DNA of 64,000 nucleotides from Certhia americana (lineage: Eukaryota; Chordata; Aves; Passeriformes; Certhiidae), in contig CM031864.1 of assembly GCA_018697195.1 (NCBI GenBank), positions 24,872,086 through 24,936,085 of the forward strand, in the 5' to 3' direction. Position 1 is the stretch's first letter, and every line of letters begins with the position of its first letter. The position numbers were made by a program, and so were the translations under genes. A model generated the notes under the pieces. The model was not told the origin of the DNA. It did no database searches and saw only the letters and a program-made list of their open reading frames with translations. Positions 45,701-60,700 of this stretch are shown piece by piece.

Positions 45701-48700
45701 AAGTAGTCCCTGCAGAGTGAACATGCAGGTAGTAATTCACGGAGTAAATGGCTTTAAGCTGAAAGAAGGTAGATTTAGATTGGTTAGAAAGAAATCCTTC
45801 CTTGTGAGGACAGTGAGGCTCTGGCCCAGCTTGCCCAGAGAAGCTGTGACTGTCCCATCCCTAGTAGTGTCCAAAGCCAGGTTGGATGGGGCTTGGAGCA
45901 ACCTTGGGGTAGTGGAAGGTGCCCATGGCACAGGGTGAGAGGTCCCTTCCAGCCCAAACCATTCTGGGATTCTCTGAAGGAACCCATTTTGTGGACAACA
46001 TATTACTGACTTTACTTGCCTCATTGAAGACCTCTGGAGTGTTTTTTTCCTCTTTTGTTCCTTGTCAGTCACAGGAAGGAGCTGTTGCTCAGTGTAGTGT
46101 AGAGAGTAATGATGATGATCGTGCTGTCAGTGCCTGTAGCTGTTTGGGAAAGCAGCTGAGGGTGTACAGTGCTGTTGGGGGCACAGTACAATCTCCAGGC
46201 CATATGCTGGATAATGGCTGAAGGCCTGGCTGAGGAGGACATATTCATTTCTCCTACACTGAGCACAAAGGGCATCCTGAAATAGTTTTCTGTTGTTTTC
46301 ATGGTGCCCATCAGTAAAGCAGAAAGATTTTTGGACTTTTGGGTGGGAGTTTTTAGCAAGGAGCAAGCAGCCTGGTGTTAGCAGTTAAATGTGAACCACT
46401 TATGCAGTGATCAGTGTGATTTTAAAATTGTTTGCTCCAGGGCCTTTGAGAAGAATTTCCAGTCATTGCTTGTTACTGGTATTGTGAGGGCAAGGCAGAG
46501 GACTGCAATGTCACCTCTAGTTTAATGATCTTTCTTGGTGCAACCCTTACTTAAAGAGTCTTCCCTTGGCAGTGAATTCTGCAGCACAAATTCTTTTGCT
46601 GCCTAAACTGATTCATTGACTGTGCCTTGAGAGCCATCAGCTTTGGACTGGAGAGCATGAGTTGCAGACAGGTGCTCACAGCACTTGCTCATGCTCTAGG
46701 TTTATTTGGTTAAATTCATAACAGGCTATCCATCCTGATGGATAATGAACACTGCTGTGACAGCCTGGCTTTCTTGGGAACTTTAGGTTGGCTTTTTAAT
46801 AATAGTAATTCTTTCAAGAAAGTGGTCTTTTCACTGACACTTTGTGAGAAACTTTTCTTGGGAATCAGAGGATTAATGTAAACTGTGATGGTAACAGTAT
46901 TCAGTGTTTTTTTGGTAAAGCAAACACATCCCATGTTTTGCAGTTTTCACTTAGGGTTTGCCTGTTTTCTAATTTTTAGCATATGGCCCTGGCTGATCTC
47001 TCTTCTAAATAGTTTCCAGCCTCATGAAGAAGACCTTTCCAGTAATAATGGTAAGGACACTTGTAGCCTGTGCTGTAAAGAACTGGGAAAAACAATGTTT
47101 TTCCTGCTGATGTAGGGAATTTCAGTTGAAGAACAAATAAGAAAGCAAGTTGTCTTTTTCTATTAGTTCGTGTGAATAGTTTGCAAATGCTTTTTCTGAG
47201 TAGACTGCTCTGCTTTATCATTCCTGAATTCCTCAGATTGTGGGGTGGACCAGTTAATGGAAGGCTGTACTATGTATAGAGATCATGCTGAGGTATCTAC
47301 TGTGATACTGTGCTTAATGCTTTCATGCTTTCCTTATGCTGTTTACTGTCTGTTTATCAGCAACCCCCCTTCCAGAAGAATTTGAGTTGCAAGGATTCCT
47401 GGCTCTGAGGCCCTCGTTCAGGTGGGTGACAGCTGAAGGATCCTGCACCCTTGCTGATGTCATGACTTCTACAGACATTGGCCTGTTCCCTACAGTATCT
47501 TATTTATGTATATTTACTGCTGTATAGATTGATGTTGGTTTCTTCAAAACAACTGCAATGGACAGTGTAGCCCTAAGAAGTTCTTGAGGTTATAATACTG
47601 CTCGTGACTCTGCTGAACTTCTTTAATGTAGATGCATCTTACCAGATGAGAATTACAGATGTAAATCAGACATCTCTTAACAGTGATGTTTTGAATAATA
47701 TCTGGTGAAAGTTCACAGCTTTTAATAGAGCAATGCTGACACATTGTATTTCTAGAAAAATAGGATATTGCAGAGGATAATTGTGTAATTAATATTCCCT
47801 CTTCTGTGTCAATATTAGGAACTTGGATTTTTCCAAAGGCCACCAGGCAATTACAGGGGATAAAGAAGGGCAGCAACGTCGGATACGGCAGCAGCGCCTG
47901 ATCTTCACAGGCAAATGGATTGCTGATAACCAGCCAAGGTAATTGCAAGTACTGTGTGTTTCCTGTGCTACTGGAAGCTGAGGTGACACAGGTGCCAGTA
48001 TGGAATGTTATTTTGCTCTCTGTTCAACAGAACAATTAGCTGTAATGTGAGCACAAGATGCTGACAACACTAATAATATGTTCTGAGGGTCAGCATGCTG
48101 TTTCTTCATAGACTGATTATCATAAGTAATGTGGGTTTTGTACTTGCTTTTTAATTTCTTCCCATCTTTCTCAGGTTGATTCAATGTGAAAATGAGGTAG
48201 GAAAGCTCTTGTTTGTGACAGAAATCCCGGAGCTCTTACTGGAGGACCCTAGTGAAGCCAAAGAGAGTCTCACCTTGCAGGAGACATCCATGGCAGAGCC
48301 GCTGTGTGCTGATGGGAGCCCGGGACTCAAATCAGTGCTGTCCTCTGGCAGAAGCCTGAGCAACAGCTGCGATGCAGGAGAAAAACCAATGGTCACCTTC
48401 AAAGAGAATATCAAGCCCAGGGAGATGAACAGAGAGCAAGGGCGCATCTACCCCCCAAAGGACATAGCAAGGGAGAGACGGGACTTTAGCAAAGGAATTG
48501 TAGCAAATAAGAATGATGGGAAGAAGGATAACAATAAAAGAAAGAATGAGACCAAGAAATGCGGCTTGGATAAGATGCAGGAAGCAGGAAAACAGAATGT
48601 GGCTGTTCAGGTAAGCCTTTAGCTCAAAGGGGTACTGTGCCTGAGACAATGCCATGTTGTTACTGCAGGGCAGTCACTGCTTGCATAGAGTATGGTAGAG

Positions 48701-51700
48701 CTGGGGTCTTGCTGTGGGCCCTGCAGCTGCAGCTAATGCTCAATAATGTAGAATATTTCTATCTCAAAGAACAGGTGATGGTAATCTTAGCATCACTTTG
48801 CTTTCCTTGATGCTGTCTCAAAAAGTGAGAGAGAGAGGGAAAAAGAAAGCAATGAGAGGTGCTATAACTGTCACAAAAACCAAATTTCTACCCATTTCAC
48901 AGATTATTTAGGCCACAAAGGCAGTTCATGTGGCTGGTTGTAGTCATGCTCTCGCCATTCTGGGGTCTGTTGTGAAGGAACTGGGTGCTCTGCATTTTCA
49001 CTTCAGTTGACTGGTGCACATTCAGCAAACTGAACATGTCACAAAAGCACCAAATGGTATATATGTGGAGTATGATCCTCTGTAGTGTGGGTGCAATCAG
49101 GGGTTTCTCTGTCAAAGTAAGGAAAGCCACTATGCTCTTAAATCATCAATCTGTGCTCAGGCACTTGCTCAAAATGGTTTGTTTTCACATCAGCTGCTCT
49201 TTTACCAGTCATATTCATTAGGATCATGCTTTTTTATCTACTTCTTTGAGCATTACGTATGAATTATGTCAAGTAAATAGTGAATTTGCTGGTCTGCCTT
49301 CCACTGAGTCATAATAAATGAGGGTAGAGAGTGTCAGGGCTGATCTGATCTATACCTGGACAATTAGGCTTTATCTCAGTCATTCCCTGATGATGACTGA
49401 AACCATTCAACGTTAGTGATGGAGATTCCTGTTATTTCCCTGGAGAATCTGTGTTAGTTCTTCACTGTTCTTGCAAGTGGAAATTATTTCCTAATGCACT
49501 TTATGTCCCTTGCCTCTGTGTAAGCCCATTACTACTGCCCAGAACTGGTCTGAAGAATAACTCTTCCTCTTTGCAGCTGCTCCAAAGGCCTGTGCAGTTG
49601 AGGTCTTTTCCCCAAGCTAGACAAACCATCTCTTGCAGTTTTTCTGGCTTGTGTTGTTTAGGAGCTTTGGATTATTTTCCCTGTTTTCCTCCTGATAATT
49701 TGCTGTTAAACATCATGATTATGAAATGGAACGTTTGAACTGGCAGCATTGTTCAGTTGGTTTTGCAGGGGAGTCATACCTCAGGTTACAAAGGGTTTCT
49801 GTAAAGGCTACAGAAACCAGGGGGCAGTTGTTTGTGAGTCATGGAACACAATTCTGGTATCTGAAAACCAACATAGGTGAGTTAAAATAGCATATCTCTT
49901 AGTTATCTGTCAAATGCATCTGGAATGTCATGGCAGGTCTGAGCATAGTTTCCAATTTTGATCTTTGTGCCCCTTTCTTGCAAAATTTAGACTTCCTCAG
50001 ATCTGAGGACTATGTGTAGCTTTCTGGATAAGGATGATAGCTTATTTATCAGAAATTTGCTTGATTTAGTCTTAAGATACAACAACCCCAGCTGTAGCGG
50101 AATCTGCTCTGATGTTGTTTGTTATTGTTTGTCTCTTCTTGAATAGGGATGAATTTTGGCTTTTTAACTCCATCAGTTGTATTTATGGGAACAAGTCCAG
50201 TGAAATACCTTTTGTTTTGTATAATTTGGTGGATTTGCTTATCCAGACCTGCTCCAGAAGAGAGGGATGGCTTGCTTCCCCCCACACTGAGAAACCAGTG
50301 TGGGTTTCATACCAGTTAGTGGACTGTTTGTGTTCTGCTTTGGCACTCCTGGCAATTTCACCCTTTATTTCCTATGTAGTGCATTGCCTTCAAAAGCTTA
50401 AATGCTGCAGGTCCTACTTGGCAAAAATGTCAAGAATGTGGTATAGAAGTGATCAGTCCTGCTTTGCAGATACATAGGAAGCTTGCATGCTTGGGCAGGA
50501 TGTGATCTGGGTTCAATCTCTGCTCTCTAGAGAAGATAATGTTAGGAGCTAAGGAAGTTCAGTGCAGACTAACTCAAAGTGTAGCAGACCCTTAAAGAGG
50601 TCCCTGTGATAAAATGGTGCCTCTCTCAAGCACTGTGTAGGAAAACATAGGGCTATTGTGGGGGTAAATATTAGATAGCATTGTCACTTCTGAGGTGATA
50701 TCAAATAGAAGTAAGGAAGGATTTAGGTTTTTATAAAATTAACTATAAATCATACAGGGGAACCCATCCTCTGGAAATGTGTTATAGCATACTTGAGTTT
50801 TTGATGGATAGAGCTTGAGTTTTAAAATGCCATGACAGGAACAGTGTCCTTGAATTCTCCAGCATTTCCGTAAAAGAATGCATAGTGCTTGATATGGGTT
50901 ATAAAAACAGTTGGCTTATTGTGGAGGGAAAAGGGACAATGTAAATTAAATATGCTGAATGTGATGGAGGGTGAAGTGATGTGGCATGAGCAAGGGTCTG
51001 CATTGTTCGTGGTGTTTAGTATCAGCCAGAACCTTAAGGTGGAGTTCCCTCCAGACTTTTTCTAGTGGAAAATGAAAAATTCACCCAAACCTCCCAATTT
51101 TACAAATGCAGATAGAACCCTACACTCCCATAATTTCTAAATGGGGAAATTCAATTTGAAAAAGAACTTAAGAAAGGATTTTAATGCATCTATCCATTTA
51201 CTACTGTAAGTTGGCAGAAAACAACTGTCCTTTGACTCCTTTCAACTCAGCAGTACTAAATGTCTAAATAAACCACACACATTTATGGTGTGGGGGTTAT
51301 TGTTATTGTTTGGTTTGGATTTTTTTTAATTTGATCCCTGATACAACCCTTTCTTTCACTCACCTTTGAGGCTTGGTGTCAGGTCTGCTCCTGGGCCCTT
51401 TCTGTGTTGCCCAGGTTCTTTGCTTGCTGTCTTTTTCCTGCCTGCTCCATCTTGCATTCCAGGCAGTTCTGCCGAGCTGAACAGAAAGGGAAAGTAGTCT
51501 TCCCCTCTGTCTTCCTCCCCAGGAAGACCCAGACCTCGGGAGACTCAGAATAAGGTAAACATTACATTACATTCTTCTCTCTGCCTTTAACTGGTGCAGC
51601 TCTTTTAACAGAACACCCTGCAGTTACACAGTAAGCTGAATGAGGTGAAGCACTTCTGCTGTTTGTCTTGTATGCTCTGGGTCAAAAGAATTCCATAGTA

Positions 51701-54700
51701 TGGAGGAATTTGTGCATATACATCACCGTATGGATTAGGCTGAGAGAATTCCCCTGGAAGAATGTGGCAGTGTTTGTTTTTTTTAAGGTGCTTCAGGTAA
51801 GTAGCATGACTTAGGTTGAAGCAGTGCCCTAGGAGAAGCATAGTAGCATCTGCACTTTCTGGTTTTAAACACTGCAAGGTGAGCAGCGTGGTAAGTTCCT
51901 TGGTTGGTGTGAGATACTATGTCTGCTTCTGACTCTCATGCTAGAGAAGGAGCCTCTTCCATCTTCTGAGTAAATATCCCTAAGTGCTTTTGTGAGGCAA
52001 GAAGCACCTGAGGACATGCAGGGTAATCTGCTTGAGGTCAGTGAGGAGGGCTCTGTGTTCCAAACTTCTCTCAGTTACTTAGGGAAAAGAAAATAATTGC
52101 TCAGACAATCTGAGAGTTTCGTTTTTTGTCTTGAGATATGATATGGTTAATGTGGAAATTTAGGAAAAGTGATTTAATTTCTTCATACTTTCTTTTGTAT
52201 CAGGTAAAATCCCAGACAGAGATGAGGAAGACTCCAGTGTCTGAAGCCAGGAAAACACCTGTAACTCAGACTCCAAGTCAGGCCAGCAGTTCCCAGTTCA
52301 TCCCTATTCATCACCCAGGAGCCTTCCCTCCCCTTCCTAGCCGGCCAGGTAATTTGCATCATTCTTTTGAACTGTCATTTATTGTTGAATGAAGGAAGTC
52401 CTGTAATAGTGGTTGGTACAGCCTCTGGAAGGTAGGGGCTCTGTTACTAAACATGAATTTTCCTGTTGAACATCATACCAAGTAGTAAAAAGGGGTATAG
52501 CTGAACTGAAATGAGAAAAATAAGATTCTTTATGCCTTGAAATTGAGGTTTGTCATGAAATCTACCACCTGCCTTCTGATTTAGTGGGTGTGAGATCAAG
52601 GAACTTCATGTAGTTAGTCTGAACTGTAGTTAGGCTGTACATGACAAAGCTTTCTGCTAACGCTGCTTCTGAAGCATTCCCTTGAGAAAGATCAATCACA
52701 CTGCTTGACTTAAAACTTGCTTTCTTTTGTAGTGGTTCTCATGTTTGAAGCTGTAATTTGTGTGGTCTTGCTGCTGTTGCTGCATTGCATGTTCCATTTT
52801 GCTGTGGAGTTTGCCTCTCATACCTTACTGTCCATGCTTGCTCATGGAATAACTGGGAGTTCTATCTTCCCTGCGCCTGTTACAGGGAGCCCCTCAGTAT
52901 AAGACAGATGGGCATTTTCCCTGTTCCAAAGTCAGTATAAAATCTGACCTGTGAAGCACAGAATTAAAGCTTGCCTTCCAAACCTGGATTTTCAATGTGA
53001 ACTGCAGGGGAAAAATTGATCTTATGGATATGAGGATTTGTTTGGTTACCATCCGTCTCTCTCTAAATTGATCCAGAGACTGGTGGTCCTCTGAGAGGAG
53101 GCAGTACACTTACTGTATTGATTGCTTCTGTTCCTGCAGAAGTTTAGTCCCTGAAAATGTGTTTGAAGGAGAGGAAACTTTGGGGGTACAGCATCAAAAA
53201 CCCAAGAGTAATGAAGGGAAAAGGTAGTGGGGGTCAAAAAAAGCAGGGAAATTGGGGGGCAGGGAACACAGGAACGTGGAAACATGTGACCCTCAGATAC
53301 TGCCCTGGCTGACTGCTATCAGTGCCTGGAATATTGCAAGAAAACTCCAAAACCAACTCTGAATCCTTGTGTGATCACAGCCATGCACGTGCCAAGGTGA
53401 GGAAGGACATTGTAGTGCATGTGCACACACTCGTGCCTCATTTCTTAAATGAACAGCATAGGAAAAGAAACCCCCGTTAAAAGTTTTCTGGAGGGAATTG
53501 TATGCTCTCCCAAATTGTAATTAAAGGCACAATTTTTATCTTTTCCAGGATTTCCTCCTCCAACCTATGTTGTCCCCCCTCCTGTGGCTTTCTCCATGAG
53601 CACGGGGTACACCTTCCCAGGTGGTGTTTCTGTCCCAGGAACCTTCCTCCAGCCCACAGCTCACTCGCCTGCAGGAAACCAGGTGCAAGGTGGGAAACAA
53701 TCCCACATTCCTTACAGCCAGCAACGGCCCTCTGGACCAGGGCCAATGACCCAGGGACCTCAGCAAACACCACCTCCTTCCCAGCAACCCCTCTCATCTT
53801 TACCAGCTCAGGCAACAGCACAGTCCGCAAGCCAGTTACAGGTCCAAGCTCTGGCCCAGCAGCAGCAGCAACAGTCCCCCACAAAAGCTGTGCAGGGCCT
53901 GGGGAAGAGCCCACCACACCACTCCGGATTCCAGCAGGTAAACTTGGCCTGTGCTATATACTAGGCTTTATTTAAAAATAAGTGGCAACATTGAAGTTTT
54001 GTCTTCCTGGATTACCTTTCAAAATTGTTGTTAAAGAATTTTTTGATTGTGAACTTCTGGGCAAATTTGAAAATGAGCTGAAGTTCGGTGGGTGTGAACA
54101 TATGATGCTGTAACTGAAAGGAAGGTATGTACTGGAATGGAATGTCTTTTCTGTCATCTCTTTGCTGTGTGCTTCTGATGTAGAAAAGGTATGGAGGTGG
54201 TATGTCTGTCTCAGGCTTTCTAGTTTTCTTGTGTGAGTGATGAGGACTTGAGTGTGAACCTTCACCTGCACTCTCCTTTTGGCTAACTGGTTGCAGTGTT
54301 AGTTCCCTTACAGCTCTTAGTTCCTTTGCTCACCTTGTGCTGGAGAAAATCTCCCTTTTGGCAAATCTGGACCCAGTGGTGAGACCCTGCTTGTATTTTG
54401 GGCAGCAAAATGCTGGCTCAGTACCTTAACTAAAGGTTTAATTTGTAGGCTTTTGGGTTAAAAGGTACTGGATAGAGTAAGGATCATATTTGGCTGTTGG
54501 TTTAAAGCTTGACTAGAGCATTAGTTGCCTATGAAAATTGCTTTTGATGAATAACGCAGACATTCCAGAAACATTTTGATTTGCTATCATGCGTGAACCA
54601 GGCTGACAGCTTGGATGGAGTTAGGCATTCAGGTAACATGAATTGTTCTTGCTGGTGAAATCCTGTGTCTCTGCCTCAGTATCCACAGACAGACTCGTCA

Positions 54701-57700
54701 AAGCAGCTCTGGAATCCCCCTCAAGTCCAAGGCTCCCTGGGGAAGATCATGTCTGTAAAGCAGCCCTATTACCTGCAGGCCCAGGACCCTCTCAAACTCT
54801 TTGAACAGTCATTACAGCCTCCTGTGATGCAACAGCAGCCTTTGGAGAAAAAAATGAAGCCTTTCCCAATGGAGCCATATAACCAAAACCCCTCAGAAGT
54901 CAAGGTGCCAGAATATTACTGGGACTCTTCCTATGGCATCACGGACAACAGGGTGATGACCCAGCAGTCGAACATGGACCGCAGGGGGAAGCGGCAGGGA
55001 GTCTTCCGCTCCGAGCAGGATCCTGTCTCCAGGATGACCTTTGAGGTAAGATCCATGCTACAGGTGGGGAAAACTAAGGCTCTGGTATTCCTGGCAACTC
55101 TTGGCGTTTCCCTGTTTCAGGAATGCCCTGTGGTCCCAAGTAGGTCAATGTGAACTTATTTAGAAGAGACCTGAGCATCAGTACCTGGGGTTCCAGCACA
55201 AAGGAATGAATTCCCCATTTTAGTAGGCTGTGTGTAGGATCAGTCTCTTGAAGATTTGGTTTCAAGTAGATGTAAGTCTTGTTCAGTGTGGATGTGACAT
55301 CCGTCTCTGCACCGTGCCTGCCAGGTCCAGAAACATGGCAGCTGATAGTTTTGGGCTAGATTCTTGTCTGGCAACTGATAAAAAATATAAAAGCCACCCA
55401 AATTATTGCAGTTGAATTATTACATTTCAGGTAAACTCCTAACACTGCTGAGGATGCAGTAGGTTGAGCAATCAAGGATGGTAGCAGCAGTCTTGTCTTG
55501 GACTTGTTTGTTTGTCTGTTCTTCCTGAAAATTCCACCACACTGAGAGAGCTAAATGGCTTCCTTAACTCCCAGTTGCAGTAATGGAATACTTCACTTCT
55601 GTTCGTGTAATCGTGCTTCATGTTGCTGTTTATAAACCTACCAATCTCTGTTATTTATTAACAGCCCTGGAGTCCTCTGTGAGTGCTTTTGGTGATGTTA
55701 ATAAGGAGGCTTAAACAGAGGCCTTTTAAACCTTTGGTTGGGTGTGCCTCTAGATGCACTCGGGACAAGGAGAAGGTCAGCTGGTATCACTTGGTTCATC
55801 CTTCCGAGAGAAAAGCCAGACAATGTACAGGAATCTGCCCCTACCCTGATGTCAGGTTGTGGTTTTTACACGGAGACAGGGTCAAAGCCTTGTCTTCATT
55901 CCTAAAAGGGAAACCTTGCCAAGGTGCCAGCACATTGTGCTACAGAGAGAAGCTCTGCTTGTGATGCTTGTGCTTTAAGCATCCCTCACAAAAGTAAAGA
56001 TGTCCAGTCTGACCAGCGCTGAGCAAATCTTACTGGCCCAGGGGGCTGGTCAGCTGTGTGTTGGCATAGCAGCTATCACCAGTGGAGATAAGTCTCATGG
56101 GATCTAAACTCCACGGGCAGAGAAAACAAGATGCAAACATAATTCTACTTTGAAACCTTAACTACTCACAGGTCAGCTGTAGAAGAATGATTATAAGATT
56201 TTGTTTGTTGTCCTTGCACGTGGAAATGGGTTCAGTGTGTGGTATGGATTCAAGAGGAAGCACACCCTTGGCTAATTAAAGCTCCCTGCTGTCACTTTGA
56301 TGCGTGGCCCTCTCCCCATGTGCCGCGTGGCTGGTGGCTGTTTCTGCTCAGAGTTCTCTCAGTGTGTGCCTCAGCACCATTCTCACATCGCCTTCTGCAT
56401 GCTGCCTTCTGCCTTCCTCTTGCTGTTCTCTCTCCTGCTCTGGCTGTTCTTTCTGCCTTCTGTTGTCTCACTGTGCTCATTTCTGTCACTAGGACCCCAA
56501 GAGCTCCCCTCTGCTTCCTCCGGACCTGTTAAAGAGTCTGGCTGCCTTGGAGGAGGAGGAAGAGCTGATTTTCTCTAATCCTCCTGATCTTTACCCAGCT
56601 CTGCTGGGGCCTCTCGCCTCTCTTCCTGGACGAAGCCTCTTTGTATGTATTTGATGTAATTCTGCTGCTTCTCACTCTTAACTGGCATCTTTCTTCTGTG
56701 AAATTATAAGAAATGTGAAATTCCTTTCTCTCCCCCCCATCCCTGCTTTCCACTTCCCTGCTTCACCTTTGAGATAGTTTTCACGGGGATGAAAACTACA
56801 GCTTTTGGGCTGAATCCAGGCCTGCTAGTTCGTTCAGAAATCAGAATAACTGTGCGGTTTTTGTAAGTACAGTCCACAGGAAAGGTGTTGATGCATCATG
56901 ATACATCATTTAATGCACTTGCTGTTCTGCAGTTGTATGGGTTTAGTAATAAAGTGCAGGGGGGACATTGATGGGGCTGTGGGGAGTCATCAGAACACGG
57001 GTGTAGTGACAGGACAAGAAGGAATGGTTTTAAACTGACAGAGAATTGGTTTAGGTGAAATATTAGGAAGAGATTCTTCCCTGTGAGATTTGGAGTGAAG
57101 CTGTGGCTGCCCCATCCCTGGAAGTGTGCAAGGTTGGACAGGGGTTGGAGCAACTTGGGATAGTGGAAGGTGTCTCTGGGCAGTGGGGTGGAATTAGATG
57201 AGTTTTAAGGTCCCTTCCAACCTAAGCCATTCTGCAATTCTGTGATATGATTCTGTGATTATAATCTGCATATAAAAGTTCCATAGAGGCAGAGGGATGT
57301 TGCCCCATTCAATGCAGAAGAGATTGAAAAAAGAGAAAGATGGCTTTGGAAGAGAATAGCAATTAACTGGATAAATACACAGTTAACTGTTACAGAAATA
57401 GTCATTTTTGACAGAGGGTTTTTTTGCCTACATTTTTATATTAAAACTGTCACTAGGGGGTCCCAGAGCTGTTGAATTTTTAAATTGCCTCTGAAAGTGC
57501 AGCATACCTTTCTACTATGGCTGTAAGCATGTTCATTAAATCATACTCTTTCAGATTACTAGCTGTAACAAAGAATTATTTGTGACTATTCAAAATCTCT
57601 GATTAAGTCTCTTCCTCGGTTATTTTACCTGCCATCCCAAGGAGCCAGTTGCAAAACAGACACTCATTTCTGTCTCATTAGGTAACTTTGCTAAGAAACT

Positions 57701-60700
57701 AATAGCTGCTGCTTTAGCAGTTTCCCTTGAAGCTCCTGCTGTTGTGTCTGCTGCCAAATGGAAGGAAATCCTTCGCTGTGCAAGCCGTGTGGTTATGCAG
57801 AGTGGGAATTTTGTCTGTCTTTTAAATTGTGCTTTCAAAGTAATGAGCTGTCAGTTTGAAAATGTAACGAGCTAGGGGCCACTTGCCAAGAAAATGAGGC
57901 TGTTTGTCTTAAGTTTACAGGATAAAAGCAAAAAATATTCCAGGTACTGTGACTGTGATAAAGACAGAGGGATGCAAGTTCTGGTTTTTGTGGTTTGAAT
58001 AATAAACTTAAAAACATCTGACATGCTGAGCTGGTGAGAGTGCAAGGGGGGGATTTATTTCTAACAAGACTACAGCTTTTATTTTGGTTCACACACATTT
58101 TTACTTACAGTTTTATAATTCTATGGCTTGGTGATCCAGATCTTAGATTTGGTGATTTTCGTTGTCTGCCAGCCAAGCTTAGTTAATTTTTCTTTGGTTT
58201 CTGTCAGTGATAACTTAGCTATTTTCTTCTCTGAATAGGCTTGTTTCCGAGACACTGTTTTTCACTCCTTGATCATAGTAAGAACCAAATAGAAAGACAA
58301 GAAATATTATGCTGGAAATAACAGCTGTGTGAGAGAGAGGTGGCATATATGATGGAAAAAAAAGGTCATGGTCGGTAATATCTTTACATGGAAGTAAAAA
58401 GTCATGGGGAGTTTTGGAAACTTTCTTTTAAGCATTTGGGTTGGGTTTTTTTCCTTCCTCTCTACAAGTAATTTGTAATGGAAATGAGAGAGTGCTAAAT
58501 GATGCTTGGACTACTAAACCTAATTTAAAAAGCAGTTCGCTGCTCTCACTGTCTAAGAACGTCTCTACAGTGGGGATGCTCTCAGAACTGAAAAAATACT
58601 CTGTCAGTAGCCACATACAGGAGTCTAATCTTGTCTGAAGGAGTCCTTGAGGCTCTGGAAGGGATCCTGTCTCACTTGTACAAGGTTTTCTCACTTATAG
58701 AAGATTTTACACAACAAGGTAAAATGCCTTTATACAATAAGGTATTTTTGGCAGGAGTTTTCCCTTTAGATGTATCAGAGTACTACATTTTGTTTGAAAA
58801 CCTGTTCTGGCAGTGGGGTTTGTCAGAGAGTTGAGACTCTCAACTGTTACGTTTGTTGATTTGTAGATTATTGATTACGGTTAATAGGAAAACTACTGAT
58901 TTTTTGCACTTGTTAGCTTGCCTCCCCCATCCTCCAAGGTGCTGGAGCTAAAATGCAGGACAAGTTGTAAATGTGATCAAAACCACTTTGGCAGTTTCTG
59001 ATTATGTGCTTTCCTACTGGTCCCTGCACTGAGCACTAACTGCTCTTTTTCCCTTTTTGGTTTCTGAAGAAGTCCCTGCTGGAAAAACCATCAGAATTGA
59101 TGTCTCAGTCATCATCTTTCCTGTCCCTCAGTGGCTTTTCTCTAAATCAGGTGAGTGAGAACCAAAGTCCAACACCTTGTGCTGTTTCAGCGTGTGGTTA
59201 AGCCAGTGGAAAGCCTGAAAGAAATCCACATTACATACATGGATATGTAATTTCACTCTTATCAACCTTAATCTTTGGCTTTTTCAGTTTTCTTCCCAAA
59301 TTTATCTTAATTATATCTCTGCAGATGTACTCTTGAATCTTGCTGAGTTCACGGGCTCTTTGCTCTCAGTGAAGTAATGAAATTGACTGAAAATGTGCAT
59401 CTCAGGATGCTGTGGTGTGTAGATTTTTATTTCCAGAGCAATGAATTACCTGTTCTCTTCCAGAGAATTGAGCAGAGTCTTGATACAGCTTTTCTGAGTA
59501 CCAGGAATCGGAAGACTTTGTGAAGACTTTGCATTCCTAGCAGGAGAAATCTGTCCTGATTCAGAATGTGATTGGCTTAATATTAAATTAAATGGTCAAA
59601 GAGGATAGGGCTGGGAAGTGAAAAAGGAATTAGGAAATATTTTGAACTGTAATTGTTTCCTTTGTGCAGTCTCAGTGTTTGAAATAAATCTAACACATAA
59701 ACTCTTATATTGTTCTTTTTTTTTTCAGGAAAGATATCCCAACAACAGCATGTTCAATGAGGTATATGGAAAAAACATGAATACCAGCACAAAAACAGAA
59801 GTCACCCCTTCAGTTGCCCATCAGGAGACTTCACTCTATTCTCTCTTTGAAGGGACTCCGTGGTCTCCATCCCTTCCAGCCAGCTCAGGTAATCCTGGTA
59901 ATGGCATTTTTTGTGTCTAGTGATTTAAGAGGATATGAGTTAATTCTAAACTAACTGCAAGTTATATGTAACTGGTAATTTAAAAAAAAAAAAAACCAAC
60001 AACAAACTTCCTTGACAAGGTCTCTGAAGCTTTCAGTTTTTCTTTATGTATCTTCAAAAATAGGAAGGGATTCTGTAATTAATACAGTGTAAGAACCTGG
60101 ATTTTATTTAAGTAGTTGAGCAGGAAAAATGTTGTAGGAGGTGATAAATCCTGAAATCTCTTTAACTTGGTTTCCTAACAGCCATTTGGGAGTAGTGCTT
60201 TAACTCAGACATCCAAATACTTTGCATTGCTTCTTTTGGAAAAAAAGCAGGAGGAACTGGATTTCATAATGCAGATATTTGAAAAAGAAACTGTATGAGG
60301 GAAGAATGGAGGAAAATACAACAGTAGCGGGTTTTGTTGCATTTGGCTTTTTACTGTTAAGTAGCCCATAAAGCAAACCAGCTTCTTGGTTAGTAATTAT
60401 CTTAAAGGCATAAAGCATAACTATTATGTTACAATTTTATTCTCACTAAAAATCCAGAAGAGTGTGTGAGAGGAATTAGTTGAATCTAAGAAATGAGTGG
60501 ATTTTAAATAACATCTGCACTGGATGAGATGTTTGGTGGGACTTTTGCAACCAACTGGGAAAAGCCATTGTGCGTGAAATGGAGGGATGTTGCAAAAGTG
60601 CTTTTATTCTAGCAGGATTTTTGGCTCACACGGCTTCAACTCCCTCTCCCTTCACCTCTTCACTTGTTCCATTCTGCCTGTGGACAGCCTGCTTCACGCC

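Noticed and set aside
53477..53917. 146-codon minus-strand frame opposite SMG7 exon 16
   Set aside because: It mirrors the Pro/Gln-rich coding exon on the other strand and ends within intron sequence; treated as a shadow.
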